Below the pieces are notes generated by a model. It was given only the letters and a program-made list of their open reading frames with translations. It had not been told where the DNA came from and did not search any database. Below are positions 46,185 through 58,539 of a stretch of DNA of 64,000 nt, piece by piece. The DNA is taken from positions 372,001 to 436,000 of the forward strand of contig JAGMVK010000009.1 of the NCBI GenBank assembly GCA_020747065.1. Direction: 5' to 3'. Numbering within the stretch: position 1 is the first letter of the stretch; the number at the start of each line of letters is the position of its first letter. The DNA comes from Cadophora sp. MPI-SDFR-AT-0126 (Eukaryota; Ascomycota; Leotiomycetes; Helotiales; Ploettnerulaceae). A program made the position numbers and the translations under genes.

Positions 46185-48873
46185 AACCAGTGTCGGAGAA
46201 TTTAATCGCGCAAATTTTTCAACTCGGACTGTTGTCAGAGATAGATGATTGAGGTGTGACAGTTGCGTGTTCCGAACTTCGAACGATCCATCACGTCGTC
46301 CTGGCGCTGGGACCGGCTGTAAACAGAAAGTCGCAAACACACGCAAGAAAACTGATGTCCCATGATGCCACGCAAAGTCACACGAGAAAAGTCAAATAAG
46401 CAAATTGCCCGAAGCACGAGCAGCTCCACGGACGCAAAACCTCTCATCCGGCGTCTTCGCAACACATCCCCTGTCAAAGCAGCTGCAGCGCATCTCATTG
46501 AGAGAATGGTAGCACACCTGCCTGTTCTGGCAAAAGGTTCGCGGCGAAGCAAGCCCCTGTCAACAGCGGCACATCCCTCTTCTTCCGTGCCGGGTTCTGT
46601 GAGCTGCCAAGTGCACAACGCTGCAGCCAAGGCATAAGACGCCGCGAAGGCGCGAACATCGGTGTTGGCAAAGCTTCGTTCCGACGACACTCTTTAACTG
46701 ATCATAAATCAGCCAGAGAACAATTATCTTTTGAAAGGACAAATGTAGACAATTGTAGCGATCGTGGTTTCGCAATCAGGAGGCGGTGGCGTGATGGCGA
46801 CGGCGATTGGAGATTTGAAATCTCGTGAGGTGATAGATTGGCTGTTGGTTTGGTTGGAGCGGAACGTCCGGAGAATAGGCGGGAGAAGATATGGAATGAG
46901 GAAGGCGATGATTCCAACAGGTCAGCACTTAAAACGTCCAGAGATAAGAAGACGGGTGAACCAATGAGAAGATACAAGCAAATTTTGCACTCCAGGTTTC
47001 TGAAATGCCAGTTGCAGCGAGTATCTCACTTTGAGAAATGGAAACATGCATCGAAAGCCTCAGAACAATTGAACCGAAGATACCCAGAAGATGCAAATTG
47101 GAAGTTGAAACAGTCCCAGCGTTAGCAGGAAATAGCCGGGATAGCAGAGATACGGGGTAAAGCCGTAGCATATTAGATGCTCGGTCCGGAAGTCTGAGAA
47201 GTCAAATTTGGGGGGATGCGCAGGGGCCGGATAGATGAGGAAAGCTTCTAGAAAATTTCTCATCCTTCGGTGCAGGAATCTGCTGATGGCGCACGCCCGA
47301 GGCGTAGGAACAAGCTTCTGGTTGGCTACATGCACAGAGCGGTATCTGCGCCTCTCGATACTCTACCGGGTGTAGAATTCGTGGCGCACCTTGAACCGAG
47401 GACTGCATATGCTGTGCGTATGGTCGTAACCGTTCGACAGTCGACGGTTTCCAGCGTGTTGTTCGTTTGTTTTTGATGATTGTCCAGGCTAAACCGATCA
47501 GTGGATATTTGCCGCTGTCAGGTTATGATATGGGTTTATGCGAGTCATGACCTGGCACCTAAAGCTATCGGAATTTGATCGACAGATCTCGGTCAAATTG
47601 CAATGATCGGAATTGGTTTCTATTTCGAGTACAAACTGGTAGAGTGGTAATGATGATGACAGTGAAGTTGTACTCAACGAATCTCACGGCTACACTGCGT
47701 ATCTTCTCCAGCCCCATCCTGCCTCACCATCGATGGCACTAACAGGGTTCTCCGGGCTCCATCCAATTCGCGAGTCGCCCTGCCTGGAATTCCTTTGATG
47801 AATTTCCACTAAATGCAAGCAGCCTATCATGTGTGGGGAATAAAATGAAAGTGCAAATTCGACCTACATCCGGCCCGACTAAGCATTTGGGATTCGCTGG
47901 GTTGACGCAGTCTCGAAGCCTGACTAGTCCCTTTTCTAGAAACTTTCCTCGTTCGACAAGTCGATACATCAGACCCTAGACCAGACTAAAATACGATTCC
48001 TGGTGTGCCAGAAAATCGACGCTTATCGTGCGAGTCCGTATGGGCTTTATTTGGTCCCTCGAACGTGGCCCGCAAGCACAGAGGAGTGGTATTTGTCCTT
48101 GGTGTTCTGAATCGGTCTAGTGAGAATCTGTTGCGTTCTTGATTGTTGTGTACCGTACCGCGTGCAATCAATTTTGTTTTGGGTGTTACATTCGGAGGGT
48201 TTGCCGCGTCAAGAAATCTCCCCGACCTTGGTTGGATATTCCCATGGGGGGCCTGGATATTTGCTTAGCTGCTTCGTAACCCCTTGTCAATGGGTGACAA
48301 TTGATTGGCCCTCAAGCCCTGACGACAGCGGGCACTAGCCTTATCTATGGATTCGCCACTGGGGACAATTGAATACCGGCAGTGCACAGACTGGGTTGTG
48401 CCCGTTTGTAAAGCGATTTGGTGGTGTCGCCAACGAAGCTTATTATCTCCAAGACATCCTGGCAATTCTGGTGTAAGCTTGTCTTTCTTGGGGTCCTTGG
48501 TATGGTTTAGCGCATTTGTCGAGACGGCCATGCCGTGCGAGAAACACTAATGATTGTGAGAGCCAGTGAGAAGTCTTGGCCGTATCTCAGATCCCATGCA
48601 GACATGGGCCATCAATCTTCAGACTGGCCGGGGCGGAAAGGACCATGTCCAGGGTCTTGTTTGAGACCCCGCTAGACAGTTAAAGGGAGGTGAGTTCTGT
48701 GGCATAAGTCGATATCTGAGAAAGTACTTAAACGGTCTGATATCCTCGGCGAGGCTTGAAAGGCCAGTCTCGTGTTACTCCATCAACTCACCCCCTCCTC
48801 TCACCAAGCGTGCAGAGTCGACGACCGTCCTTATATTCTTCTCAATACCTGTGTTCCAAGACACATAATCATC
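46185..48873. other. Long intergenic region, no supported gene
   Basis: About 2.7 kb, the largest gap in the window. Frames worth noting are 46362-46637 (91 codons, ATG start, basic and Ser-rich) and 46794-46967 (57 codons, Trp/Arg-rich). Neither has a recognisable domain or a convincing splice extension. Minus-strand frames overlap them. I see no terminal repeats or transposase motifs. The last 300 bp hold GATATC sequences that include GATA cores, of possible interest for a nitrogen-regulated permease promoter. Confidence 0.45.
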
Positions 48874-50693
48874 ATGGGCGCCAACGAGAAGATTGGCTCC
48901 GATTTGGAGAGCGGATCCCCGGGATCCGTCACATCCCCTCATCCAGATGTCGAAGTTGGCCAACAAGGACTCAAGAGAAATCTCAAGGGTCGACACATGC
49001 AGATGATCGCTATTGGAGGCTCCATCGGCGCTGGTCTGTTTGTTGGATCTGGTAGTGCCTTGAACTCTGGAGGACCTGGTTCGCTTGTCATCGACTTCAT
49101 GATCATCGGTCTGATGTTGTTGTTCACCGTAAATGCTCTCGGAGAACTCGCTGGTATGTTTCCACTCCTCCCATATCAATGGCTCCGCTCTAACACCTCG
49201 TAGCTCTTTACCCTGTCGCTGGATCTTTCTATAATTACTCCATCCGCTTTATCGACCCGGCCTGGGGATTCGCCATGGGCTGGAACTATGCTATGAACTG
49301 GCTTGTCGTCCTGCCATTCGAGTTGACCGTTGCTGGTGTCACCATTGCCTTTTGGACAGACAAGGACGGTTCTGGCAATCCTTCGGTTGACGTTGGTGTT
49401 TGGATTACCATCTTCCTCGTTCTGGTCTGCGCCATCAACTATTTCGGTGTGAAAGGGTACGGTGAAGTCGAGTTTGTTCTCGGATGCATCAAAGTCATAG
49501 CCGTTATTGGCTTCATTATCTTGGGCGTTATTATCGACTGCGGAGGTGTGCCAACTGACACTCGTGGTTACATTGGAGCGAAATACTGTACGTCTGGCAT
49601 GATTTTCCCCTATCAAGTGTTTTAGGAGTGCTTTGCCCCCCGAAAGTGCTCCAGGAACATGAATCTATAAGCGATTACTGACATACCGATCATCGCAGGG
49701 CACCACCCAGGAGCTTTTAAGAACGGATTCAAGGGCTTTTGTTCCGTCTTCGTCACTGCCTCATTTGCCTTCGGTGGAACTGAGCTCGTCGGATTGGCCG
49801 CAGCCGAAGCTGCCAATCCTCGCAAGTCCATTCCAAAGGCCACTAAGCAAGTATTCTGGAGAATCGCGCTTTTCTACGTGATCTCTCTGTTCATACTTGG
49901 ACTTATCGTTCCGTCTGATAACGAGAACCTTTCGTCCGCCTCTGGAGGAAACACCCGTTACTCACCATTCGTCTTGTCCTTCAAATTGGCAGGAATCAAG
50001 GTTCTTCCGTCCATCTTCAACGCTGTGATTACCATCTCCGTTATCTCAGTGGCCAACTCCTGCACTTTCGCCTCCACACGCACCATCCAAGCTCTCTGCG
50101 CAAACGGTATGGGACCGTCAGTCGGTGCCAAGGTTGACAGAAAGGGTCGTCCATGGGTTGTGTTGATTGTCGTCCTCCTTTTCGGCTGCCTCGCATACAT
50201 CAACGAGGCCAAGGATGGAGGAACCATCTTCACCTGGCTCCTGTCCCTATCCGGTCTGTCTAACTTCTTCACCTGGGGAAGTGTTTGCTTTGCCCACATC
50301 CGATTTAGAAAGGCCTGGGCAGCTGCTGGTCGCACAACAGATGACCTGCCTTTCGCTGCCATGTTCGGAACAATCGGATCTTGGATCGGTCTTGGTCTTA
50401 ATATTCTCTGTCTTATCGCCCAATTCTACGTCGCTTTGTGGCCCATTGGAGGCAAGCCAGATGCCGAGGCATTCTTCGAAAGTTATCTTGCGGCTCCAAT
50501 TGTCATTGCGTTCTTCATTGGATACAAGCTCTATTATAGACAGTGGAGCATTGGTGTCAAGCTTGCCGATATTGATGTAGATGCTGGGAGACGAGAGGTC
50601 GACTTTGTTGCATTCAGAGCTGAGTTGGATGCTGAGAGAGCGGAGAAGGCATCATGGCCAGCGTGGAAGAGGTACTGGGACTTCTGGTTCTGA
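48874..50693 (+). CDS. Amino-acid permease (APC superfamily, YAT type)
   Basis: Three exons (48874-49153, 49204-49587, 49699-50693) give 552 aa. The hydrophilic N-terminus leads to LKRNLKGRHMQMIAIGGSIGAGLFVGSG, the classic first helix of fungal amino-acid permeases. GELAALYPVAGSFYNYSIRFIDPAWGFAMGWNYAMNW follows. Later motifs include FGGTELVGLAAAEAANPRKSIPKA and SCTFASTRTIQALCANG. About 12 membrane helices are visible, and the length is normal for a plasma-membrane general or broad-range amino-acid/proton symporter. Substrate specificity cannot be read. GATATC sequences at about 48711 and 48740 contain GATA cores, compatible with nitrogen control but short enough to occur by chance. Confidence 0.93.
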
Positions 50694-52162
50694 TCTGTCA
50701 ATGTATAGCATAGACTGTCTTTGCAGAGTGTCTAGGAAAGGCTGGCGTATTTTCCACGAAAAACAGAAAAGCAAGGATAGAGAGTAGAAATATACCCATA
50801 TACAACAAACTCTAAAAGGAATCCGAAAGGGAAAGTTGCAAACCCAATGCATCGTCCAGTCCAATCGTAATAGAGTCTTTTTTTTTTTTCAAGACGTGAA
50901 GTGGATAGCTCGTCGGGAAGACATGCCTTTCAACGCGACACCCGGCACGAACAATTTCACCAAGACTTGGATGTTGAACAACGCCATGAGAGTTTGCTTC
51001 CTGGAAGTCATTGCACTGCGTTCAAGCTTGTTCCTTGGTGGCTTGTATGCTGGTGGTGGTGGTGTGCTGGGATTGTACAGGAGACAGAAACCGCGGGGCA
51101 ACCTTGGAGGTTCTGTTTCCCCGCCGTATCACGTGATATTACTTCGCAATCTCTCGTTGTCTCTTTTGAGAGGGCTCTTTTTGCCACGGTATCGAGTTTT
51201 AAAGAGCTTCTTTTGAATTCAGTCCCAAGATGAAGTTCATACAATGGCTTCTCGGTTACGAGCCTACAAATATCTGGGCCCGTAAGAATATTCATTTGCA
51301 AAAATAAGTCACCTTAGAGGCAGGCATCTCGGGACATGACATGATGGTGTTGAGATCAGATACCACATGCAAAAGTGTACACAAAACTTCCTGACTTCTA
51401 GTTGTTAGTGTCTCTCTCCTAATTGCTAATCTTTATAGTAGTTTGTGTTTAGAAATTCCAGGTTTCGGGGCAATGTCGCTCCTAGGCTTTGCCACGTTGG
51501 ATGCTCAATGACACTCCAAACAGCATATAATTGTTTTAAAGTGATACCTTCTTGTCGATAGCTGGTTCTCTTATAAATCTCCTCAGACTTCGTGAGCTGC
51601 TTATTGAGATATTCGAATCGGCTGACATCTGTTTACTTTCGGTTAATGGATTTCGTGTGATATTTATGTCGGCCACTTCCAAACAAAAACCGCAATAATT
51701 CAACTGTCATCTTCCTTCAATTTCTCACGCAATCTCTCGAAAATAATTTTCCATCCTGTTGCAGAACTTCCACCAACCCCATAGCGCAAGTAACAAAGTC
51801 ATGATAGCTTTTCTAGCTGACGTGAAGCATTTGAGACAAAGCTGGCATTTCGACAAGCAAGAGAGTCCACCTGGTGCGTGAAGCCACTACAAGCAACTTG
51901 TTCTATCTCTCATCCACTCATACCTGGCTCTTGATTAACGGTACTTGATATATCTCACAGACCCCACTGACCAGAGACGATAGCAGCGAGGATACTGGCT
52001 GTCACGTGGACATCACGAGTTGTCCCGCGTCAGCAAGGATCAGGATGCTTGCCGTCATGTCAACGATCTGGTGCGACCATATTCCCTTTCGCCATGGATG
52101 AGGCAGTTATGCCATGCACACTATTCTTACAACTCAATCGATGCTCTCAGCAGTGAAGCCTA
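50694..52162. other. Intergenic region
   Basis: About 1.5 kb, AT-rich in its second half. A T-run lies at about 50880-50889. Overlapping short frames at 50836-51301 on both strands show no known domain. No RNA gene or mobile-element signature is recognised. Confidence 0.55.
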
Positions 52163-53915
52163 ATGACTATCCCAAAGGTCAGAGTCCGGGCGAAGAAACC
52201 AAAGACAAAAACCGGCTGTCAGACATGTCGGTGAGCTTGACATATCAACTTCTTGGATGCCCTGCCTGAATATTCTCACTGACAAAGTAAGGATTCGACG
52301 TGTGAAATGTGACGAAGAAAAGCCTGCGTGTCGTCGTTGCACTTCGACGGGGAGGAAGTGCGATGGATATCCAACAACCCCGCATGTCAATCAAGAAGCC
52401 CTTACCCGGGAGATTTCACGGAGCGCAACAAGGCAAAATCATAGCGGAGAATTCTCAATGGCATGTGCTCCATCGACGGCGCTCGATCTCACGCCTGAGG
52501 AATTACGAGGATTTGCTTTCTTCCGCGAAAAGACAGTTTTCGAAATCCAAGGAGCATTTCGATCAAGTCTCTGGGAGCAACTTGTTCTGCAAATCACTCA
52601 GCAGGAACCAGCCATCCTTCACGCTGCAATCGCGGTAGGAATAGTTCATCGCGATCAGAGCGATACACAAGTTGCCCGACAGAATGCATTCTATCATGGC
52701 TTAGATAAGAGGCAGGCAATTGGGCTCCGGCAATACGTCAAAGCTATCGAATTTCTGCGTCAAAGGATTGATGGCGTTCGCCAGTCCGGAGACGAGAGAG
52801 CGAACGATGTTGCAATGATGTGCTGCCTTCTATTTATCTGTCTCGAATTGCTCTGGGGCAAGTCGATGACTGCTTTGAACCACTTGGGAACAGGCCTGAA
52901 GATCTTGACATCTCGTGGCTCACAGTTCCTGGGCCAACAGAACACCCTGAAGTTGAAGCCCACATCAGATAATCTGGTGGATCAGTTGTCGGGTTCATTT
53001 GCCACACTGGATTTTGAATCTACCATGTTCGGACAAAGAGCTCCACACTTGTATGTCTTGCCAGCGGGGCTTATCGATCGAGATTTGTATGTTCCACTCA
53101 AATTTGAAGGTATATCTGAGGCAAGGAGATACATGGATATTCTATCCAGCGGCATGCTTCGCTTTCGTGGAAAGCTTCTGGAGATTGCTTCTCGATCGAC
53201 TCAGGTTGCCCCATTTGACCCTTTGTTTCGATATCTCTGGGACCATGCCTCGACGAGATCAATAGATCTTACAGATCATCCCACGCTATTCTCCGAGCTG
53301 GGAAGACTTGGAGACAATTTAGCCGTATGGTATTTGGCTTTTGAAGATCTGAATAATAAGCTTGAATTACAGCTGGATGCCTGGCGCTCGCTGATTTTAC
53401 TCGAACTACAGCACTTCTACTCACATCTGCTACTTTCGACATGTCAGACGACAAAGGAAATCATATGTGACAGTTTCAATCAATTGTTCTCCAAGGTTAT
53501 ACAGCTTGCAACGCGGTATCTTGACCTCTCATCCGCCAAAAACAGCGCCGTTCCCGTTTTTGCTCTCGACTCAGGTATCTTACCTGCTCTTTATCTCACA
53601 GCATACAAATGTCGCTGTCCGCGCATCAGACGAGAAGCTATCTCATTGATGATTCAGGCACCATGTCAGGAGGGCATGTGGGATGGCAAGATGATTGCCA
53701 AGTTCATGACCAAAGTCGTGGAGTTGGAAGAAGGGAGAACGGGAAAATTGGTCCTCGAAAGTTCCAACGTTGGAGAGGAGGCGCGATGCTCCGATATTCT
53801 CGTACTCTTCCACTCCGAAAGAGTAGGATGGGGAAGGCTCGTTTGTGCTAGGTACTGTCATGAAAGCAATGGAGAGCTGGTGGTCTGGGAGGAGCAGTTT
53901 AAGCTCGGCGAATGA
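52163..53915 (+). CDS. Zn(II)2Cys6 transcription factor
   Basis: Two exons (52163-52230, 52292-53915) give 563 aa. The intron falls inside the zinc cluster: TGCQTC in exon 1, then RIRRVKCDEEKPACRRC and KCDGY in exon 2, a standard C-x2-C-x6-C-x6-C-x2-C-x6-C arrangement preceded by a basic region (RAKKPKTKT). The body is helical, with LWEQLVLQITQQEPAILHAAIAVG and LLWGKSMTALNHLGTGLKIL, as in many C6 regulators of unknown target. It should be nuclear. The 3' flank has a perfect hairpin at 53978-54004. No enzyme gene is adjacent to suggest a pathway. Confidence 0.9.
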
Positions 53916-53977
53916 AGTCTGACTACCCCCTTTACCATTCAACTATCTTAGTTGTCGTAATATAATACTGATGTGCG

Positions 53978-54004
53978 CAGGTTGCAAGGGATCACGGCAA
54001 CCTG
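53978..54004. repeat. Perfect 8-bp hairpin, 11-nt loop
   Basis: CAGGTTGC (53978-53985) and GCAACCTG (53997-54004) are exact inverted repeats. The position, about 60 bp after the stop of a plus-strand regulator gene, would fit a 3' UTR structure. Confidence 0.5.
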
Positions 54005-54083
54005 CTGTGTGCCTGCTGCCAAGATGAAGATCAATATTCAGCCGTGTTAGTTCGCTCGTTTGGTCGTACTGCACGTCTCATTG

Positions 54084-54099
54084 GCCCGTTCGTTCGGGC
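54084..54099. repeat. Inverted repeat GCCCG-N6-CGGGC
   Basis: Perfect 5-bp arms around TTCGTT. It includes everted CCG/CGG half-sites. A related shorter palindrome, CTCGT-TCGG-ACGAG, lies at about 54238-54251. Confidence 0.45.
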
Positions 54100-54469
54100 A
54101 TTCGATCATCGACCAATCACCACTTTCGAATAGAACCTTGATGAACCTCCTCGTAAGCAAGAATTAACAACAGGATCTAAGACCAGGATTTTATCGACGT
54201 TGAATGCGGTCGAGATGTGCCACATCTAACTGGTTCGCTCGTTCGGACGAGTCTTTGACAATGTCATGGAAAGCTGCACTATTGCGCCACGCTAAACGAG
54301 GCAGCTCAATCCATGTCAACTAAAGGAGCGCAAGAAATGCATATAAGACCAGCGATATTCGCAGAGAATCGAGTCTCTAATCATCATTCAACATTCCACT
54401 ATCACAGGATTCGAACATTGTTCGCATATTTTATTCAAAGGGCTTCTACACTATCTCGTCAGCAACAAG

Positions 54470-55015
54470 ATGGTCCTCCCAGCCCAAGTTATACACGTCT
54501 ACTACAAAGGTCTTAGCCTTACAGTCCTTGACTCGGATGACAAGACTCCTCTTTACACGGTCAAATGTCTGCCTCTAGCATTCCAGATCCTTCCCTCAGC
54601 TCTCACCACTGACTCGCCCGTCGCCTCATCGTCCTTCTCCATCCTCACCACAAACGTCAAACTTCTCCTTCATAGCCGAGCTATCCTCCTCTACCGCGAA
54701 AAAACGTTCACACGCTCCTATACCTACATCTCTGCTGGAGCTTCCAGCAACGAGTACGGAGATGAGAAAACGGTTGAACAGAAGATGCATTGGGAAGCAG
54801 AAGATATCATGTCTGGGGACTTCAAGCTCATAGACCAGCTGGGAGGAGTGTGTGCTTGGTTCCGGAACAAAGTGTTCTCTACGACTGAGTTGGGTCGATT
54901 TGAGATCATGAGGGGAATGGAGGGACGGGAACTTGAGGTTTTGCTTACAGGACTGGCGATGCTGGCTATGGTTCAGAGTGGGAAATTTGGGTTGATGATC
55001 ATAGGTGGGAGTTAG
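54470..55015 (+). CDS. LURP/tubby C-terminal-like protein (tentative)
   Basis: Single exon, 181 aa, ATG at 54470. The sequence alternates short hydrophobic strands: VIHVYYKGLSLTVLDSDD, LYTVKCLPLAFQIL and HWEAEDIMSGDFKLID. It ends with a hydrophobic helix (EVLLTGLAMLAMVQSG). This strand-rich pattern with a terminal helix resembles small ascomycete proteins of the LURP-one/tubby-like C-terminal fold, often of unknown function. The assignment is by pattern only. No signal peptide is seen. The gene follows a spacer with several palindromes and repeated GTTCGCTCGTT. Confidence 0.65.
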   Translation: MVLPAQVIHVYYKGLSLTVLDSDDKTPLYTVKCLPLAFQILPSALTTDSPVASSSFSILTTNVKLLLHSRAILLYREKTFTRSYTYISAGASSNEYGDEKTVEQKMHWEAEDIMSGDFKLIDQLGGVCAWFRNKVFSTTELGRFEIMRGMEGRELEVLLTGLAMLAMVQSGKFGLMIIGGS

Positions 55016-56263
55016 ACTATCTGGCTACGAAGATTTACCAAGAATGGATGAGTTGTTTAATTTGTCTAATAACATGAAATTCATGTCATGTATTCGTCCT
55101 TCCCTCATTTTCTATTCTATGTGCACTTGGAAGCATTCCTTCCAGCCGAGTGCCCACATTATTTTCCCGGAGTGAAGCCTAACATCGGGTCATAACGTTC
55201 GAGGTTAGCTTATGCTAGGTGTGGACTCGGATTGGCTAGGTGGGGCAAACCTATTTCGGTCCCGAGAACCCGGAATTACCCACACATACCAATCGAAGTC
55301 ACAGCCGTACCCTCATACGAAAGTTTTTTTACTGTTGTCGTATTAAAAATATGTTTTCCTGATTCTTTTATGGATGCCGACAGTCAGCAAAATCACATTG
55401 TTTGTTATCTTGAATCGGATGTGAGCGGGGGGTGTTTCCTTCGATAACTTGTCCCAGTCCCTCATCTAATACTACAGCGACCGCACCACCAGAAACCCTA
55501 TCCAAGCCGTACGCGTATCTCGCAGCAGGTAACCCTTAAGCAACTGTTCTTGCTTCGGTACCTAAACTTATTACAATGGTTGATGTCCCATAATGGCGAT
55601 GGTCTAACACGCAATGCAGAGAATGTCTATGCCAAGTCCATACAACACTTCTCAATCTGTGTACTGAAGAGTCTCAGGATCTTTGGAAATAGCTGGTGGG
55701 CTTCAGAGCTTCTTCATATCTGATGAGGCGAACCTAGAGAAACGATCTACTTGGAAGTGAAATGGATAGCAGGGTGTAGTTCTTACTACCGAATAAAGGA
55801 AATGAGGGAGCTGAGCCCCCAGGCATCCAGATCTTTCATGGACTTGGGGATGAGAAATTGGAGAGGAAAAGAGGCTAGGAGAATACATAGGAGAAGGAGA
55901 AAGTGTAATTATGATTCAAAGTATGGTTCGACGTGGATAGCGTGAGTTAGGCGGGAGGTCATTTCGCGGTTCTGTGCTTCGCTACCGAAATTTTAACGCT
56001 GACGTCGCAAAATGCAATCATGACCATAAGGAGAAATATCTTCACATTTTCGCACCGGATTTTATGACGCTATTTGATTGACATTCTAGCTGCAAGTGCG
56101 TCAACGCTTGATTATGATACCAATTTCCACGATGTGAACGCACACTGGACTGTTCTACCTCCACTTTCATTCGGATGTTCGCAATTGTCTCACCTGAAGT
56201 TTACATCTTAGGAAAGACGTAAAATTCAAGAATCAATCATATCTAAAGACGTACTGCTGCGCA
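55016..56263. other. Intergenic region
   Basis: About 1.25 kb with only short, unconvincing frames (for example 55751-55945 on the plus strand). AT-rich near 55320-55400. No RNA gene, repeat array or mobile element is recognised. Confidence 0.6.
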
Positions 56264-56898
56264 ATGTCGCCATATGCTTTCCTCAAGCGCCACATCACAT
56301 TCAAGAAGTCGCCCCCTCCACAAGAAAACGATGTCGCACCAAAACCAGCAACTCCAACACCACGCACAAGAACACCTTCACCGAGGCCAAGGACAGTATC
56401 ACCGCCGAGATCGAGAATCACCACCTCAAATACGCCACAATGGACATGTAAGCAACCCCCACAGCAGCATTCTTGTACCGATCCACCACTGTTGATCCAT
56501 TGTGTTGAGCCCCGGTTGCTCTCTGCACTTCTCTAGACATATCCCCGTGAGCAATTACTGACACATCTCCAGGGACAAACGTTCACTGCAAAGCCTGGAT
56601 TTACGAGATCTGTATCATTCAGCTCGGCTACAGCTCAGAAAATGCAGAAACGATATGTAACAAATTTTTGGGTATCGGACCAACACTGTATGCAATGGAT
56701 CGTGTGGATTGGGAAGCACTGCTTGGACGCTACAACGGAATGGGAGTTTACAGCACATTATTAAGCTTGAGAAATCAAGCCGGTGCGGTACCGGAGAATA
56801 TCGAAATGTCAGTAGAAAATGGAAACAATGTCAATGGCAATGCGGATGGGGAGGATGAGAAGAAACTGAAGAGAAGGTCGTGGAGGAAGAAGAGCTGA
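56264..56898 (+). CDS. Small unknown fungal protein with Pro/Thr-rich N-terminus
   Basis: Two exons (56264-56447, 56573-56898) give 169 aa. The 125-nt GT-AG intron keeps frame and joins ...TPQWT to WTNVHCKAW. The N-terminus is rich in Pro, Thr and Arg (RTRTPSPRPRTVSPPRSR), a likely disordered region. The C-terminal part is folded-looking and Cys/aromatic-rich, with GYSSENAETICNKFLGIGPTLYAM and YNGMGVYSTLLSLRNQAGAVP, a pattern I associate with uncharacterised proteins of filamentous fungi. It ends in a basic patch. No known domain. Confidence 0.65.
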
Positions 56899-57399
56899 TC
56901 TGATGCACATCGACAAGAATAGTTGTTTGTACAGGCAAGACCGCCGAAATATAAATTTGAAGTTTCGAGTGCTGCGCCTTTATTACTTTCTATTGCTGAA
57001 CTCGATATGGGTGTGGGTAAATGTGCAGGGAGCGTCAACACATTCCGTGGTTAAGCGAGACCCACATCTTGGGATTCTGGTAGAAGTTTCTGGCATTACC
57101 TTTTGCTTAAATGTTTGCGGAAATTCAGTAACAGGGTTTATTTCAAATTGAAACAGTATTCTTAACACCGTGATATTTAGCACCGTGATATGTTCATTAT
57201 ACATCGATAATTTCTGCTGGCCACCAAGTGATGAAGGGCTTGTCGTCATCTCTTAGGAAGACCAGGAAACTAGAGCCCTAAGTCACATTTAGATCTTATC
57301 GCTAGCACTGTACAAGTTGACGAACTAGAGCTGTCAGCGAGAATAAGAAGTCCATGAAATTAAACCCAACAATATCATATCCTAGAGTTTGGTTTCAAA
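56899..57399. other. Spacer with an 11-nt direct repeat
   Basis: About 500 bp. CACCGTGATAT occurs at 57166-57176 and again at 57181-57191. No gene is supported. Confidence 0.55.
57166..57191. repeat. Direct repeat CACCGTGATAT
   Basis: Two exact 11-nt copies with a period of 15 nt, in AT-rich spacer. It is probably a small slippage duplication. Confidence 0.4.
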
Positions 57400-58040
57400 T
57401 TGACCCAGAGTCGACCCATCAACGACAAGAAAGCCAACGCCACCAACGGCGAAACACCGAGAAGCAATGAAGGTAGCTGGGGTAGATTCTTGCGACATAA
57501 TCCTATGTTTGATTGGCGTCTTTACGGGAGTTTTGTGCGTCTTGATGAGATGTGGTATGCTACACCTTCTCTCCAGCTACTCTTTATCCATAAGACCCTT
57601 CGCATACTGAGCTGCTTTCAACCATAGGCAAACAGGATACCAGACCACAGCACACAAAGCCGAAAAATCGTGAAGCAGAATGGAAAGAGAGATGGAAGAC
57701 GAAAGTAGGCAACGCATTCTGTGAGATACTACTCTGCTTCACGATCGTCCTCTTGGGCTACGGATTGCATGCTCGTAGTCCTCGGGGTGGGAAGAGAGGA
57801 ATTGTGGACTTCATAGCTTGGACTGGATTTCTGATCGATGTGTGGCTCGTCGGGATGACGATCTGGGCTTTGCATGGTAGGAGCCCAACAGTCCTGAAAC
57901 GTGTTCATATTGTGCAATCTGAAAGGGAATCAAAAAAGATTAAGCGACTGGAAAAGATGAGGAAAGTTGATGAGCAGAAAGAGAGGAGAAGACTGCGAGC
58001 CTCGAACACGTGTAGAAAGTGGCTACAAGATATTGAGTGA
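57400..58040 (+). CDS. Probable small membrane protein, 5' end unresolved
   Basis: The 3' exon is convincing. From about 57636 it is open to a stop at 58038-58040, with a charged segment (REAEWKERWKTK), two hydrophobic helices (ILLCFTIVLLGYGL and FIAWTGFLIDVWLVGMTIWAL) and a basic coiled tail (KKIKRLEKMRKVDEQKERRR). An upstream frame at 57400-57580 (SWGRFLRHNPMFDWRLYGSF) is probably another exon, but it has no ATG and no donor/acceptor pair that clearly keeps frame. The start coordinate is therefore approximate. No family is recognised. Confidence 0.4.
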
Positions 58041-58539
58041 AATACCGTTATTAATGCAATATCAGAAGATGCACTGATTTGAGATTTTAGCTCTCAAATA
58101 CACAAACCATTCCACAACGCTTCTTTTCCTGTGCGCTTGGCTGCTGCAATAGTAGGAAACCTACAATCGGTCGATCCGAGCACGTCCCTCCGAGCAGTGG
58201 CCCCTGAAGCGAACCGCTGAACGCACTATGCTATAGGGAGCACAATGAATATAATCGCCTGAGTCTCGGTGATGCTCGCCTATTTTTTTAGGCTCTTCCA
58301 GGCTCCCTCACAGTGGGTCACAGAGCATCGCGCTTTAGTGGGGCTCAAAGTTCGGTTTTGAACGTCCTACTTACTTGAGTACAGAACGAGGTACTGGTCG
58401 GAGGCTTCATATCGAGCAATGTCGACAGCGAGGGTCATAAAAACAGTGAGTTTGAAAATTTCCACTAGCTCGGCATATGAGGAGGGGAGGGAGATTCGTC
58501 ATTGGACTGCTCCCTTCGTAACGATCGTCTCCCGGCACT
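58041..58539. other. Convergent 3' spacer
   Basis: About 500 bp between two convergent stops. No additional feature is recognised. Confidence 0.6.

Larger units (their letters stand above)
53916..54469. other. Spacer rich in palindromes
   Basis: About 550 bp. It contains three short perfect inverted repeats and two copies of GTTCGCTCGTT (54050-54060 and 54233-54243). A TATAAG element near 54342 is about 128 bp before the next ATG. Confidence 0.55.

Noticed and set aside
46362..46637. Basic Ser-rich 91-codon ORF
   Set aside because: Low-complexity composition, overlapped by a longer antisense frame, and no known motif.
48711..48745. GATATC sites as proof of nitrogen regulation of the permease
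   Set aside because: Only a couple of short GATA cores; too frequent by chance to support a claim.
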